From Phaeodactylibacter luteus (GTDB lineage: Bacteria; Bacteroidota; Bacteroidia; Chitinophagales; Saprospiraceae): DNA of 64,000 bases. Location of the stretch: positions 1 through 64,000 of the forward strand of contig NZ_VOOR01000025.1 of assembly GCF_007993045.1 (NCBI RefSeq). Reading direction: 5' to 3'. A model generated the notes under the pieces. It had not been told where the DNA came from and ran no database searches. It was given only the letters and a program-made list of their open reading frames with translations. Positions within the stretch are counted from its first letter, which is position 1. Each line of letters starts with the position of its first letter. This document shows positions 1-9,100 of the stretch, piece after piece. Position numbers and translations under genes: made by a program.

Positions 1-2
1 AT

Positions 3-56
3 ATTATTAGTAACGTTTGTGGCGACTTAATTGACTATTATGGGTATAGATATTGA
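3..56 (+). CDS. C-terminal tail of a gene entering from the left (possibly a sulfotransferase)
   Basis: One frame is open from the window edge to a TGA at 54-56. It encodes about 17 residues ending DLIDYYGYRY. An acidic helix followed by a 'GY' near the end resembles the C-termini of bacterial sulfotransferases, such as the remnant at 1864-2161 (ends MKKLGYPAS). The base composition matches the AT-rich genes that follow. The call is an inference from a very short tail. Confidence 0.35.
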   Translation: MISNVCGDLIDYYGYRY

Positions 57-349
57 ACCAAGAGTATATTTGGAGTTTTTTATTTATTGTTTTGACAATC
101 AATGCTTTATGAGTGAAGACCTTCACTGTGTTTTCATTCGACCCGCTAGCTCAAATGTAGCGGCTTCGCCAGGAGGCTGCAACCCATGCCTGTACAGCAG
201 GAGGCAATAGATTTGTGATTTTCAAGACTAAACTACTCCAAACAAGCCCTGAAGAATGGCTTCAAAAGAGAAGCTAATCCCAAACCTGATTTTTGGTAAC
301 AATTGTTTATCTTAGTATTTTGGTTGTTAATGATGTATGAGTGAGTAAT
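57..349. other. AT-rich intergenic stretch carrying a short repeat
   Basis: No convincing gene is present. The only recognisable content is one copy of the family D repeat at about 142-223. The rest is AT-rich spacer leading to the sulfotransferase start. Confidence 0.5.
142..223 (+). repeat. Family D intergenic repeat, copy 1
   Basis: Starts with CCCGCTAGCTCAAATGTAGC and continues through a GGCTTCGCC segment to an ATTTGTGATTTTC tail. The same order of blocks recurs at 15944-16030 and, more diverged, at 47756-47820. It is non-coding. Copies 2 and 3 each lie within 10 bp of a family C repeat, but in different relative orientations, so D does not look like a fixed part of C. Confidence 0.6.
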
Positions 350-1165
350 ATGAATTTTACAAGAATAGCAATACACGGTGTTCCAAGATCTGGTACGACT
401 TGGTTGGGAGAGATTATCAATAGCTCTCCTAACGTAGTTTATAAGTATCAGCCATTATTTTCCTATGAGTTGAAAGGGTTTCTCAATGAGGCATCTAGTT
501 TGATCGATATAAACAGCTTTTTTGAAAAGTTACTAACGCTAAAGTCACCGTTCCTAGATCAGCTGCAAGCAAAGGCAGATGGCATAATTCCAGTTTTTGC
601 CAAAGCAGAGATAACGCATATTGCTTATAAGGAAGTCCGATATCATCATATTTTAAAAAATCTTTTGCTAAAAGACTCTGGGGTCAAAATACTAGGGGTG
701 GTTAGAAATCCCCTTGCAGTTATGAATTCTTGGTTGGAATCGCCTAGGGAGTTTAGAAAAGATTTAGGATGGTCGGAAGAGGAGGAGTGGCGCTTTGCTG
801 AGAAAAAAAATTGTAACCGAACCGAGGAGTTCTATGGGTTTGAAAAATGGAAACAAGTAGCATATCTATTTCACGAATTAGAAATGCTATTCCCTGATAG
901 ATTTTTATTGGTTAATTATGATAATCTTCTTAGAGACACACAAAATCAAGTTACTCAGATTTATATGTTTTGTGGATTGAGCCTTAGTCCGCAAACTACT
1001 GAGTTTCTGTCTACTTCAAGAAAGATGGGAAAAGAAACAACTTACTCTGTTTATAGGACGAAGAAAAAAGATGATAAATGGAAAAGTAATCTTAATCAAC
1101 GAATTATTACAGAAATAGAGAAAGACTTAAATGGTACTAAGCTGGAAAAATATTTAATGATATGA
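350..1165 (+). CDS. Sulfotransferase family protein
   Basis: About 271 residues. The N-terminus carries the 5'-phosphosulfate-binding loop of PAPS-dependent sulfotransferases (GVPRSGTTWLGEII). A later block, GVVRNPLAVMNSW, fits the 3'-phosphate-binding Arg/Ser region. The family transfers sulfate from PAPS to a sugar, lipid or other hydroxyl acceptor. A GTG lies nine bases upstream at 341, but the ATG at 350 is preferred because it starts next to the first core strand. The stop overlaps the next start by 4 bp (ATGA), so the two genes are probably co-translated. DNA is strikingly AT-rich compared with everything after about 1865, which suggests transfer as part of a glycan cassette. The acceptor is unknown. 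Confidence 0.85.
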   Translation: MNFTRIAIHGVPRSGTTWLGEIINSSPNVVYKYQPLFSYELKGFLNEASSLIDINSFFEKLLTLKSPFLDQLQAKADGIIPVFAKAEITHIAYKEVRYHHILKNLLLKDSGVKILGVVRNPLAVMNSWLESPREFRKDLGWSEEEEWRFAEKKNCNRTEEFYGFEKWKQVAYLFHELEMLFPDRFLLVNYDNLLRDTQNQVTQIYMFCGLSLSPQTTEFLSTSRKMGKETTYSVYRTKKKDDKWKSNLNQRIITEIEKDLNGTKLEKYLMI

Positions 1166-1863
1166 GATTGTCAATTATGCAGCCGTATGTTTTCCCATAT
1201 ATAGGCTATTTTCAATTGATTGAAGCTACCGACACTATAGTGTTTTATGACGATGTGAATTATATAAAAAGAGGATGGATAAATAGGAATCGGATTCTTA
1301 TGAATGGCGATGCTTTTCTTTTTACTGTCCCTGTTGAAAAGATCAGTCAAAATAAGTTGATACTTGAAATAAAGCCGATAGTTGATCCTAAATTTAGAGG
1401 TAAGCTTTTTTCTCAGGTTAAGTCTGCATATCGAAAAGCTCCTTATTATAAAGAGGTAATTGAGATTTTAGAAACAGTTTTTTCAGAACATTATGATAAT
1501 ATTGCAGACTTGTCAATTAGCTCGATTTTGGCAATTTACGATTATTTAGGGAAAGAAATAAAATGGGTGAAGTCATCCCTTCTGTCGCCAGAGACTAAAG
1601 GAATGGATAAGGCAGACCGTCTTATCCAAATCAGCAAAAAAATGAATTGTGAAGACTATATAAATGCTATAGGAGGAATGAGTTTGTATAGTAAAGACTA
1701 TTTTAAAGCTAATGGGATTAACTTAGGTTTTATTCGGCCTCAAGATGTGAATTACAAGCAGTTTGAAAACGATTTCGTTCCTTGGTTGTCAATCATCGAT
1801 GTATTGATGTTCAATGATAAAGCTGCGTTGCAACAGCACTTCGAAGCTTACGAGATTATTTAG
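1162..1863 (+). CDS. WbqC-like family protein
   Basis: About 233 residues. The N-terminus MRLSIMQPYVFPYIGYFQLI and the following DDVNYIKRGWINRNRI block are the hallmark of the WbqC-like family, found in O-antigen and other surface-glycan clusters. Its biochemical role is not settled; an aminoacyl- or acyl-transfer step to a nucleotide sugar has been suggested for relatives. It overlaps the upstream sulfotransferase by 4 bp and is equally AT-rich. Composition changes abruptly within a few bases of its stop codon, where a broken sulfotransferase begins. Confidence 0.85.
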   Translation: MRLSIMQPYVFPYIGYFQLIEATDTIVFYDDVNYIKRGWINRNRILMNGDAFLFTVPVEKISQNKLILEIKPIVDPKFRGKLFSQVKSAYRKAPYYKEVIEILETVFSEHYDNIADLSISSILAIYDYLGKEIKWVKSSLLSPETKGMDKADRLIQISKKMNCEDYINAIGGMSLYSKDYFKANGINLGFIRPQDVNYKQFENDFVPWLSIIDVLMFNDKAALQQHFEAYEII

Positions 1864-2161
1864 AAATTCAGTTTTCTGCTGGTGCCAAGCCAACGCCCAA
1901 TACAAATGGATATTCAGCCCCCAATGCAAGCTTATCAAGTACGAGGATTTTCAAAAAGACAAGGTTGCGGTCATTGATGAGCTGGCCCTGTCGCTTGGCC
2001 TTCAGCCCCAAAAAGACATTTCTGCCAGGTTGGACCACAGCTACCAGCCTCGGGGCAATGCCCAAGTCAACCTCAAATCCTTTTTTGGGCCAGAGAACTA
2101 TGCTGCCATTCTGGAAATCTGCGAATCCCCTATGAAAAAACTGGGCTATCCGGCGAGCTGA
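1864..2161 (+). pseudogene. C-terminal remnant of a second sulfotransferase
   Basis: The frame open to 2161 reads CQANAQYKWIF, then KLIKYEDFQKDKVAVIDEL, then ICESPMKKLGYPAS. This is the C-terminal third of a bacterial sulfotransferase: the 'RYEDL'-like turn, a helix, and the terminal 'm..lGY'. No PAPS loop or usable start remains; the frame can be extended to an ATG at 1814 only by running out of frame through the WbqC-like gene. The remnant is GC-rich like the chromosome downstream. The natural reading is a resident sulfotransferase truncated by insertion or replacement of the AT-rich cassette, with the break at about 1864-1880. Confidence 0.7.
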
Positions 2162-2168
2162 GCTGCCC

Positions 2169-3299
2169 CTACTTTTGTAAGAAGGTGCCTGCCAGTATCG
2201 CCGCTACCCGTTCTGCTGTGCGCCCGTCCCAAAATGGCGGCAATACCCCTGCTTTGGCCTGCCCGCCCAAAATGGCATCAAGCTGCGCAATCACCTTGGC
2301 GGGCGATAAGTCCTGCATCAGGAAGTTGGTGCCGAGCTCTACCGTGGAAGGGCGCTCTGTAGAGCCCCGGAAAGTAAGGCAGGGCTTTTTCAGGTAGGTC
2401 GTCTCTTCCTGTATCCCCCCAGAGTCGGTTATGATCACTTGGCTGTTGTCCATCAGGTGTAAAAACTGCAGGTAGCCCTGAGGGGGCAGCAGGCAGAGGC
2501 CAGGGAGTTGTACGAGGGCGCCCCACAGCCCAAAGCGCTCCATATTCTTTTGTGTGCGCGGGTGGATGGCAAAAAGCACCGGCAGCCGCTTGGCGGTATC
2601 CCTTATGATTTGAAGGATTTGCTCCAGCCCCGCCTGATGGTCAACATTAGAAGGGCGGTGCATCGTCATCAGGGCATACGCTCCGGGGGCTACTCCTTGG
2701 GGCTGCCCGGATAGCCGCTGCTCGAGGATATCCGAAAGCTGCAGGGCTGCGGCTTTTTCGCGGAAGTAGACCAGGGAGTCGATCATCACATTGCCTACAA
2801 AGTGTACCCTTTCATCAGGCACACCTTCTTTGGCCAGATTGATCATGCCCGCCATCTCGGAGACAAAAAGCAGGTCGCTCACGCTGTCTGTCAGTATCCG
2901 GTTGAGCTCTTCCGGCATAGCCCGGTCGCCCGAGCGCAGCCCTGCTTCTACATGTGCCAAGGGGATGCCTTCTTTCTTCGCAACGAGGGAGGCGGCGAGG
3001 GTAGAGTTCACGTCGCCCACCACCAGCATAAGGTCAGGTTTTTCGCGGGCTGCAAGCTCCTCCAGAGCGAGCATGACCTTAGCGGTCTGCTGTGTATGCG
3101 TGCCCCCGCCAGCCCCCAGGTAAAAATCGGGCTCCGGCAGGCCGAGCTGCCGGAAGAAGATGTCGCTCATCCGCTCATCGTAATGCTGCCCAGTGTGGAC
3201 AATGACAGACTCCATCCCTGCGGTTCGGGCGAAAGCCCGGTGCAAAGGGGCTACCTTCATGAAATTGGGGCGGGCACCTACAATGCTAAAGATTTTCAT
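2169..3299 (-). CDS. wecB: UDP-N-acetylglucosamine 2-epimerase (non-hydrolysing)
   Basis: About 376 residues from the preferred start at 3299 (MKIFSIVGARPNFMKVAPL); an in-frame ATG at 3332 would add 11 unlikely residues. Diagnostic blocks are the N-terminal GARPNFMK, HVEAGLRSGDRAMPEE with the catalytic acids and UDP contacts, MTMHRPSNVD, and TDSGGIQEE near the C-terminus. The enzyme interconverts UDP-GlcNAc and UDP-ManNAc in the cytosol and supplies ManNAc for surface polysaccharides. It converges with the broken sulfotransferase. The GT4 gene upstream on the same strand is separated from it by a family A repeat. Length is normal for the family. Confidence 0.93.
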   Translation of the reverse strand: MKIFSIVGARPNFMKVAPLHRAFARTAGMESVIVHTGQHYDERMSDIFFRQLGLPEPDFYLGAGGGTHTQQTAKVMLALEELAAREKPDLMLVVGDVNSTLAASLVAKKEGIPLAHVEAGLRSGDRAMPEELNRILTDSVSDLLFVSEMAGMINLAKEGVPDERVHFVGNVMIDSLVYFREKAAALQLSDILEQRLSGQPQGVAPGAYALMTMHRPSNVDHQAGLEQILQIIRDTAKRLPVLFAIHPRTQKNMERFGLWGALVQLPGLCLLPPQGYLQFLHLMDNSQVIITDSGGIQEETTYLKKPCLTFRGSTERPSTVELGTNFLMQDLSPAKVIAQLDAILGGQAKAGVLPPFWDGRTAERVAAILAGTFLQK

Positions 3300-3363
3300 G
3301 GTTGTTGTTTTGGATGCGCTCTTGCGAGCCAATGCTCTCCTGAAACAGGATAGAAGGTTGCGG

Positions 3364-3533
3364 CTAGTGGTCTGTCAAGTGTTAATTTATGGGTTGAGTG
3401 GGAGCGAATTTTGAGGCTAAATCAAGGCGGATGTCCCCGCGCATAGCAGCGCTACGTAAGGGGTTGTCCAACGAAGAGTAGCCTCAAAAGTCGCCGCAGG
3501 CAACCCCTAGTTTTAGCCTTGACAGACCACTAG
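3364..3533. mobile_element. Family A non-autonomous element, copy A1 (CTAG-flanked MITE-like)
   Basis: Perfect 12-bp terminal inverted repeats TGGTCTGTCAAG (3368-3379) and CTTGACAGACCA (3518-3529) are bounded on both sides by CTAG, giving a 162-bp element. Inside, a second perfect 11-bp inverted repeat TTTTGAGGCTA (3409-3419) / TAGCCTCAAAA (3479-3489) encloses a third, TAGC-AGC-GCTA (3444-3454). The spacing and the AACGAAGAGTAG core match copies A2 and A3, although the outer sequence differs. The right-hand CTAG contains the TAG stop of the glycosyltransferase (3530-3532). No coding capacity. Confidence 0.75.
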
Positions 3534-4714
3534 CCCCACAATCGAGCGTAAGTATCTACCAGCGACTGTGCGTCGTGAGCCCAATTGTAGCGCTCTTCGA
3601 CCGACCTGCGGCCGCGCTCCCCCATAGCTTGGCTCTCCTCAGGGTGGGTGAGGATGTGCACTGCACAAGCTGCCAACTGCCGGGCATCGCCATCCCTGTG
3701 GATCAGGCCCGAGCCTACTTCCTCCACAATGCGCTTGATCGGCAGGCAGTCGGAAGCTATTATCGGCTTCTGCAGGTACATATACTGGAACAGCTTGTTG
3801 GGTATCGTCGCGTCGGTCAGTGGGTTGCGAAGGTGGGGGATCAGCCCGATATCGAACTGATTGACCTTGGCCATCATCTCTTGGTAGGGGAGGTGGCCAA
3901 AAAAACGGACTTTTTCTTCCAATTGCGGGTTGCCTTTGCACATTTCCTGCAGCACCGGCACATGCCTCCCCCCGCCTATGAGCCACAGCTCTGTATTGGG
4001 CAGGGCTTCCAGAATGTACGGCATCGCTTCTACCGCCCATTGTATGCCGCGCAAGTACTGAATGCCGCCGGCGTAGCCAAGGACAAAGGGGGCGCCGGCA
4101 TCTCGAGCCGCCCTAGATTGCAGGGTGAGCTCCTCCAGAGAGATGGTATTGGAGACCACCGTGAGCCTTTCCGGCGAAAGCCCGTCTGCTGCGAGGCGCT
4201 CCGCGGCTTCTTCTATCACGACAATCACTTCGTCTGCCAGCCCAACCATCCGCTTTTCGTACGCCTCCCATTGATCATTGTCGCTGAGCAGCCGCCCGAG
4301 GAAGGTGTGCGTATGTGGAGACTCTACAAGCAGGGCCGGCCAGTGCTCGTGCAGGTCCAAGACATATTTCAGCCCAAAAGCCTGGCTGATTTCATGGCCG
4401 ACCTGTGCCAACGGCAAATCGTGCACATGAAGGGCGTCGTACTGCTCGGCCCGGCAAAGATCGCCTACAAATTTGCGCCAGAAGTTGAAGTAGAAAGGGA
4501 ATTTAAGCGCCCCCACACTGGTCTTCTTGTGCCACTTCCCTATACCCCGCCGGTGCACCTGAATGCCTTTGTGGGGGCCAGAAGTTACATCCAACGCATC
4601 GCACATGCTTGCGATATGTACCTCATAGCCCGCCTTGATGAGGGCCAAGGCTTCTTTCTCTACGCGTTCGTCTTCAGGGAAGTGCTTCTCCAGAAGCATT
4701 AAGATTTTCTTCAT
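3530..4714 (-). CDS. Glycosyltransferase family 4 protein
   Basis: About 394 residues with a two-domain GT-B fold. The N-terminal domain opens with MKKILMLLEKHFPEDERVEK and has HVHDLPLAQVG. The C-terminal domain has FVLGYAGGIQ, ELWLIGGG and the nucleotide-sugar segment GLIPHLRNPLTDATIPNKLF, typical of GT4 retaining transferases. It probably adds a sugar to a surface glycan or exopolysaccharide at the cytoplasmic face. It is co-oriented with wecB, but a family A element separates them. Donor and acceptor cannot be read from sequence. The TAG stop lies exactly at the edge of that element. Confidence 0.85.
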   Translation of the reverse strand: MKKILMLLEKHFPEDERVEKEALALIKAGYEVHIASMCDALDVTSGPHKGIQVHRRGIGKWHKKTSVGALKFPFYFNFWRKFVGDLCRAEQYDALHVHDLPLAQVGHEISQAFGLKYVLDLHEHWPALLVESPHTHTFLGRLLSDNDQWEAYEKRMVGLADEVIVVIEEAAERLAADGLSPERLTVVSNTISLEELTLQSRAARDAGAPFVLGYAGGIQYLRGIQWAVEAMPYILEALPNTELWLIGGGRHVPVLQEMCKGNPQLEEKVRFFGHLPYQEMMAKVNQFDIGLIPHLRNPLTDATIPNKLFQYMYLQKPIIASDCLPIKRIVEEVGSGLIHRDGDARQLAACAVHILTHPEESQAMGERGRRSVEERYNWAHDAQSLVDTYARLWG

Positions 4715-4755
4715 GGTCCAGGCTTGGTGTCAAAGGGAAGGGGTGGAGCATAAAC

Positions 4756-4782
4756 GGCCAGTTGGCGCAACGTCAACTGGCC
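4756..4782 (-). terminator. Hairpin terminator after the cyclophilin gene
   Basis: A 9-bp perfect stem, GGCCAGTTG (4756-4764) with CAACTGGCC (4774-4782), lies 10 bp beyond the cyclophilin stop. Read on the minus strand the stem is followed by a short TTTA, so the U-tract is weak. Confidence 0.5.
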
Positions 4783-4792
4783 GCTTACTGGA

Positions 4793-5332
4793 TTAATCGT
4801 TGATGACCACTTTCAACATTTTGTCGCCCTGACGGATATCATCGATGACGTCTAGCCCCTCTACCACCCTGCCAAAGCAAGTATGATTGCGGTCGAGGTG
4901 GGCCGTATTGTCACGGCTGTGGCAGATGAAAAACTGGGAGCCGCCGGTGTTGCGGCCTGCATGTGCCATAGAGAGCACCCCACGGTCGTGGTATTGGTTC
5001 TCCCCATCCAGCTCACAATCGATGGTATATCCGGGGCCGCCACGGCCATCACCGTTGGGGCAGCCGCCTTGTACGACGAAGTTGGGTATGACACGGTGGA
5101 AAGCCAGCCCGTCGTAATAGCCCGATTTGGCGAGTTTTACAAAGTTGGCCACGGTATTGGGGGCGTCTTGGTCGTAAAATTCGATTTTCAGGGTCCCTTT
5201 TTCTGTTTGAATTTCTCCTGTAGTCAAGTTAGCAGGTATTTTAAAACTTGCCCTAGGGGCTATTTCCAGGGGTTGTAGCCCCGCGTTTGTGGAAAAGGCT
5301 ATGGGCAAAGTCTGGGTTGAAAAATTTGGCAC
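4793..5332 (-). CDS. Cyclophilin-type peptidylprolyl isomerase
   Basis: The cyclophilin core runs from about residue 37 to the end (179 residues in all). [13 protein letters not shown] carries the catalytic Arg, GGSQFFI the substrate-binding Gln and Phe, and HTCFGRV the conserved His/Phe turn. Bacterial cyclophilins of this type are about 145 residues, so the first 36 residues (GTG start at 5332) are extra. They do not look like a signal peptide. The frame stays open further upstream with no ATG, so the true start is uncertain. Likely role: cis-trans isomerisation of X-Pro bonds during folding. A hairpin terminator follows. Confidence 0.85.
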   Translation of the reverse strand: MPNFSTQTLPIAFSTNAGLQPLEIAPRASFKIPANLTTGEIQTEKGTLKIEFYDQDAPNTVANFVKLAKSGYYDGLAFHRVIPNFVVQGGCPNGDGRGGPGYTIDCELDGENQYHDRGVLSMAHAGRNTGGSQFFICHSRDNTAHLDRNHTCFGRVVEGLDVIDDIRQGDKMLKVVIND

Positions 5333-5493
5333 TTGGCCTGAGCGCTCGCAAAGGTAATCAACTTGATGAAAATTGCCGCCTTCAAAGGTAGGGTCTTGAG
5401 GGGCCTTTAAAGCCCTTTAGCGGCATTTGCAAACTGTTCTGTAGGCACACCCGTCACGTTAGGGGTGCACCAGCCATCCGTTTTTGGAGAAGA

Positions 5494-5590
5494 TGGGCCT
5501 ACCCCTGCCTAGCGGCAGGCGTCGCTATGCTGCGGGGCTCGCTATCCGCTCGGCCCTGACGGGCTTGCCACCCCTTCGCAGCGCTAGTCC
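5494..5590 (+). repeat. Family C repeat, copy C1 (truncated core)
   Basis: Contains the C core: CTGCC-tagc-GGCAG hairpin, GCGGGGCTCGCTATCCGCTC, GCCC-tgac-GGGC hairpin and CCTTCGCAGCGCTAG. The outer arms with the AACC/TTGTCG ends are missing, so this is an internal fragment. Confidence 0.7.
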
Positions 5591-5624
5591 GCTGTGGTTC
5601 CCTGCAGGTACTGCACCAGCCTGC

Positions 5625-6035
5625 TCAGCGTGCCAGCAGGACTTCCCCTTTCAGCTCCACTACTTCTCCATTGATCAGGGCCGCTTGTGCCTGCCAGAGG
5701 TAGAGCCCGGTCAGCGCGCCCTCACCATCCCATCCATTGGGTGCACTTTGCAGCAGGCCGCTCCATCGGTTGTACACGCGCAGGCTTAGCAGCCCTTCGA
5801 ACTCCGGGCACAGAGACAGCACAAAAATATCATTGCGGCCATCACCATTAGGGCCGAATGCCATTGGGGCGTAAGCCCTGCCCCGTGGCAGCACGGCCAC
5901 TTCTACGCTGCCGCCTGCCACACAGCTCTTGTACGGTACGCGGGTGCAGCTGTACGAGCCTCCTCGAGTAAACGCTCCGCCCAGTAGATGAATGTATGCA
6001 GAGGGCTTAGCGTGCGCCAAGCCCAGCCTGCCCAC
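5625..6035 (-). pseudogene. Orphan gliding-motility-type (T9SS type B) C-terminal domain
   Basis: A 136-residue frame whose last 80 or so residues match the CHU_C/gliding-motility C-terminal domain: PMAFGPNGDGRNDIF, LRVYNRWSGLL, NGWDGEGALTGLYLWQ and the closing KGEVLLAR. In intact proteins this domain sits at the end of long secreted proteins and directs them through T9SS. Here there is no signal peptide and almost no passenger, so it is probably the relic tail of a deleted adhesin. A family C fragment lies just beyond its 3' end. A tiny independently acting protein is possible but less likely. Confidence 0.6.
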
Positions 6036-6148
6036 AGCACATCGGGCTAGTGCGGCTAGACCGAATGATTGGATAGTATTTTCACGCTTAAGCCTTCTCT
6101 GATAAGTGGCCTTTTTATGGTCAAAAATTTACGGCTCAATCCTCTAAG

Positions 6149-9100
6149 TTACTGGTAAGGCATAGCAGGGGCCGTCACTTCTACCCACTGCCCGGCTTTT
6201 TGAGCGTATATGCCCTCATCGTACATCGCCTTGCAGCTCACTGCGGGCAGGTAAAACCGCCCTTGGTAAGCAGCGTTCAATTGTACACGGAACGTAGCAC
6301 TGCTGCCGGGGGCAAGGCTGAAGAAGGTAGAAACGCGGTCATCACGGATATCCTGATAATCGTAGTTGCTGTTGGCTGCGCCTGAGAGCCCGTCCATACG
6401 AGTATTGACGATCTCCCAACCCGATGGGAAAATCTGGTCGAGCGCAAGCTCCTTGTAAGCCCTCCCCCCTTTTGCCGGGTGGGACAGCTTCACCTCCGCA
6501 ATAAAATCAGTGCCTTGAGGCAAGGCGCCCGGCTGCAGGCGGTTGCCCTGTTTGTCGGTATAACGGACTTCCGCTGTCAGCCCAGATGCGCTATTTTCCT
6601 CAGCCCCCTGTGCCGGCTGCCCTTTGCTGATCAGGCGGGCGAACAAAATGCCTGTCCCAGCATTGCTGACCTTTACTGGGCCCGAAGCAGGTTTGAGCTG
6701 AATGAGCATAATAGGTTTGCTGCTGCCGGCATCCGTTGGCTGCCCATCTTGTTGGTAGCGGAAGGCAAGGGGAGCGCCTACCTGTTGGGATTTTGCGAAG
6801 CGGGCTACTGCAGACAGCGCAAAGCTGATCTCCTGAGTGCTCAGCCACTGTTGGCTGCTTAGTTGTTCTGCGATCTCCCGGATCAGCGCAGCAGCGGCTT
6901 CTTCTTTCCCCAGGCGGAGCTGGCATTCTGCTATCAGGGCTTTATCTCTGAGAGACGACCCAAAAGTGCCGCTGAGCTCCCGGTATGGCTGCACATTGGT
7001 GGCAGCTCCATCGGCAAGGGCAAGGGCTACGCGCTGTTGCCCGGCCAGCTGATAAGCCAGGGCGAGCTGCCATTGAGCAGTAGCGGGCAGCTGTTTAGCC
7101 GCTTTCAGCCGGTTCATGGAAGCCAGGTCGGGCGCGCCAGCCTTAGCAAGGGTATAAAGCCGGTAAGCTTGTTCGAGGTAGCCATTGCCATTGGCATATA
7201 AGCCCATTTCCTGGCTTTCTGGCGACCAGAGCCGGGCGGCTTTAGCCTGGTATTGCACCCAGCTGTCGAGCACTCCCGCCGGCAAAGGGTAGCCGGCTTC
7301 CTGAGCTTCCAGCATGAAGTCGCCTGCATAGGTGGAAGCCCAAGGGGAAACGGCGTTGTTGCCCGGCCAGTATGCCAGGCCGCCGCTGCCGGTCTGAAAT
7401 TTCTTCACGCGCTCCAGTGCTGCTTGGACGTTGGTTTTGGCTGTTTCTTGCTGTGCAGTGCTCAGATCAAGGAGCTGCCCGGCATAGAGCTGCGGGTAGG
7501 CCCCGGAAACTGTTTGCTCCAGGCAGCCATACGGATAGCGGAGGAGGTAGCTGAGCCGCCGCTCGAGGTCGATCGGCGGGATGCTCGATACTTCCAGCGA
7601 AAGCTCATTGGTCCCTGCAACCCCTAGCTCCTCATAGCTGAAGGTGAAGCTTTTGCCCGGGGGGACCGATTGGGCCTGCACTACGGTGCTGTAGGGGTTG
7701 GGGTTGCGGATATCCAGCTCAATTTCCTGGCTGGCTTTTTCCTGCCCGGATGTGGCGGTCACTCGAAGCCGGGCTAAGCCTGCCCGTGCTTTCGCCTTCA
7801 GCTGAAAGGTAGCCAGTTGGTCGCCGGGCTTCTCGAAGGCCAGGTCCTGCTGACGGTCAGCCGCTTCCAGCAGAGGGCTGAGCAGTTCCAGTTTTAGCTG
7901 TACCTCCTTGAGCTTTTCCTCTGTAGCAAAAACCTGCACCGGCAGAGTGAAGGATTCGTTGGGCGCCAAAACACGGGGCGCTGTGGGCAAAACCATAAGC
8001 GGCTGCTTGACGGTTACCGCTTTTTGGGCGTTGCCATAAGCCCCCGGTGCCGTAGCGACTACCATTACCCGTACTGCGCCAGTATAATTGGGCATGACAA
8101 ACTCGTGGCTCCTCCGCTCGCCTTTCCCCAGCTCGAAGGGGCCAGCGTGCAGCACTACCGGCTTGAAACGGTTGGCCTTACGGGCTGCCGCAGGGTTGAT
8201 GGCCGCATCGCCGCCAATGCCCAGCATCTGCCCGAGCTGCCCCCCGTACGCGCCCAGTACTTCATTGTATACATCCCAAGTCCGTATGCCTAAGGCTTCC
8301 GGCGCAAAGAAGTGGCTCCAGGGGTCGGGCGTCCCAAAACGGGTCAGGCTCAGCAGCCCTTCGTCAACAACAGCAACGGTGTAGGCCATCGGGCGCTTGT
8401 CTGTGTTGCTCACCTTGACCGTGAAGGGCTGCTGAGGGCGTAGCACCTCATCAACAGCTAACACCGGCTGCAAGCGGGTGGCAGGGTCTTCCACCCTTAT
8501 GGGCAGGACTCCGTACAGCCTTATCGGGAGGTCGTTCGCTGCAGACTGATGGGGCTGCAAAAGCGTGACGTGGGCGTAAACGGTAGGTGCCATTTCCGGA
8601 GTGGCTTCAAAGGTAAGCTGCTGCTGCCCGCCTCTAGCATCGAGCCAACGGGTCTCCAAGACCTGGCTGCCGGTCTCAAGGCTCAGTAAAATCCGGCCCG
8701 CTTTGACATCCGGCAAGTTGAGGGTAATGGTTTGGCCCACTTCGTACTGCTTTTTGTCCGAAGTGAAAGAGATCATGGCCGCCTCTTCCCGGTAGCCTTC
8801 CCCTTCATCACCGTACCAAGGGTAGCCGGCATAGAAGAAATCGCCTGCACAGTGCCCGGTCTCTGGGTCGCATACCCGCACGAGGTAGCGCCCCCATTGA
8901 TCTACATTCGTTTCCCAAACCGCCTTGCCATCTTTTCCAGTGGTCAGTGTGGCCTTTTCCAGCGCACCGTAGTGGGTGCCAGAGTTGTAGCGGGAGACAT
9001 TGTCCTGCCCGTTGTCCCACCACCACCGCCATTCTATACGGTAAAGCCCTACCTCTAGCCTGCGGTTGGGCAAGGGTTGCCCCTGTGCTGATACTGCAGC

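Noticed and set aside
1814-2161. A 115-codon gene starting at ATG 1814
   Set aside because: Its first 16 codons are the WbqC-like gene read out of frame; only the part after 1864 resembles a sulfotransferase.
3364-3533. Reading the A1 inverted repeats as a simple transcription terminator
   Set aside because: It does end a gene, but the nested stems, CTAG flanks and matching copies elsewhere show an inserted element; it may still act as a terminator.
3575-4702. A 375-codon rightward open frame
   Set aside because: It is antisense to the glycosyltransferase, whose motifs are clear. In GC-rich DNA the opposite strand often stays open. The translation has no recognisable motif.
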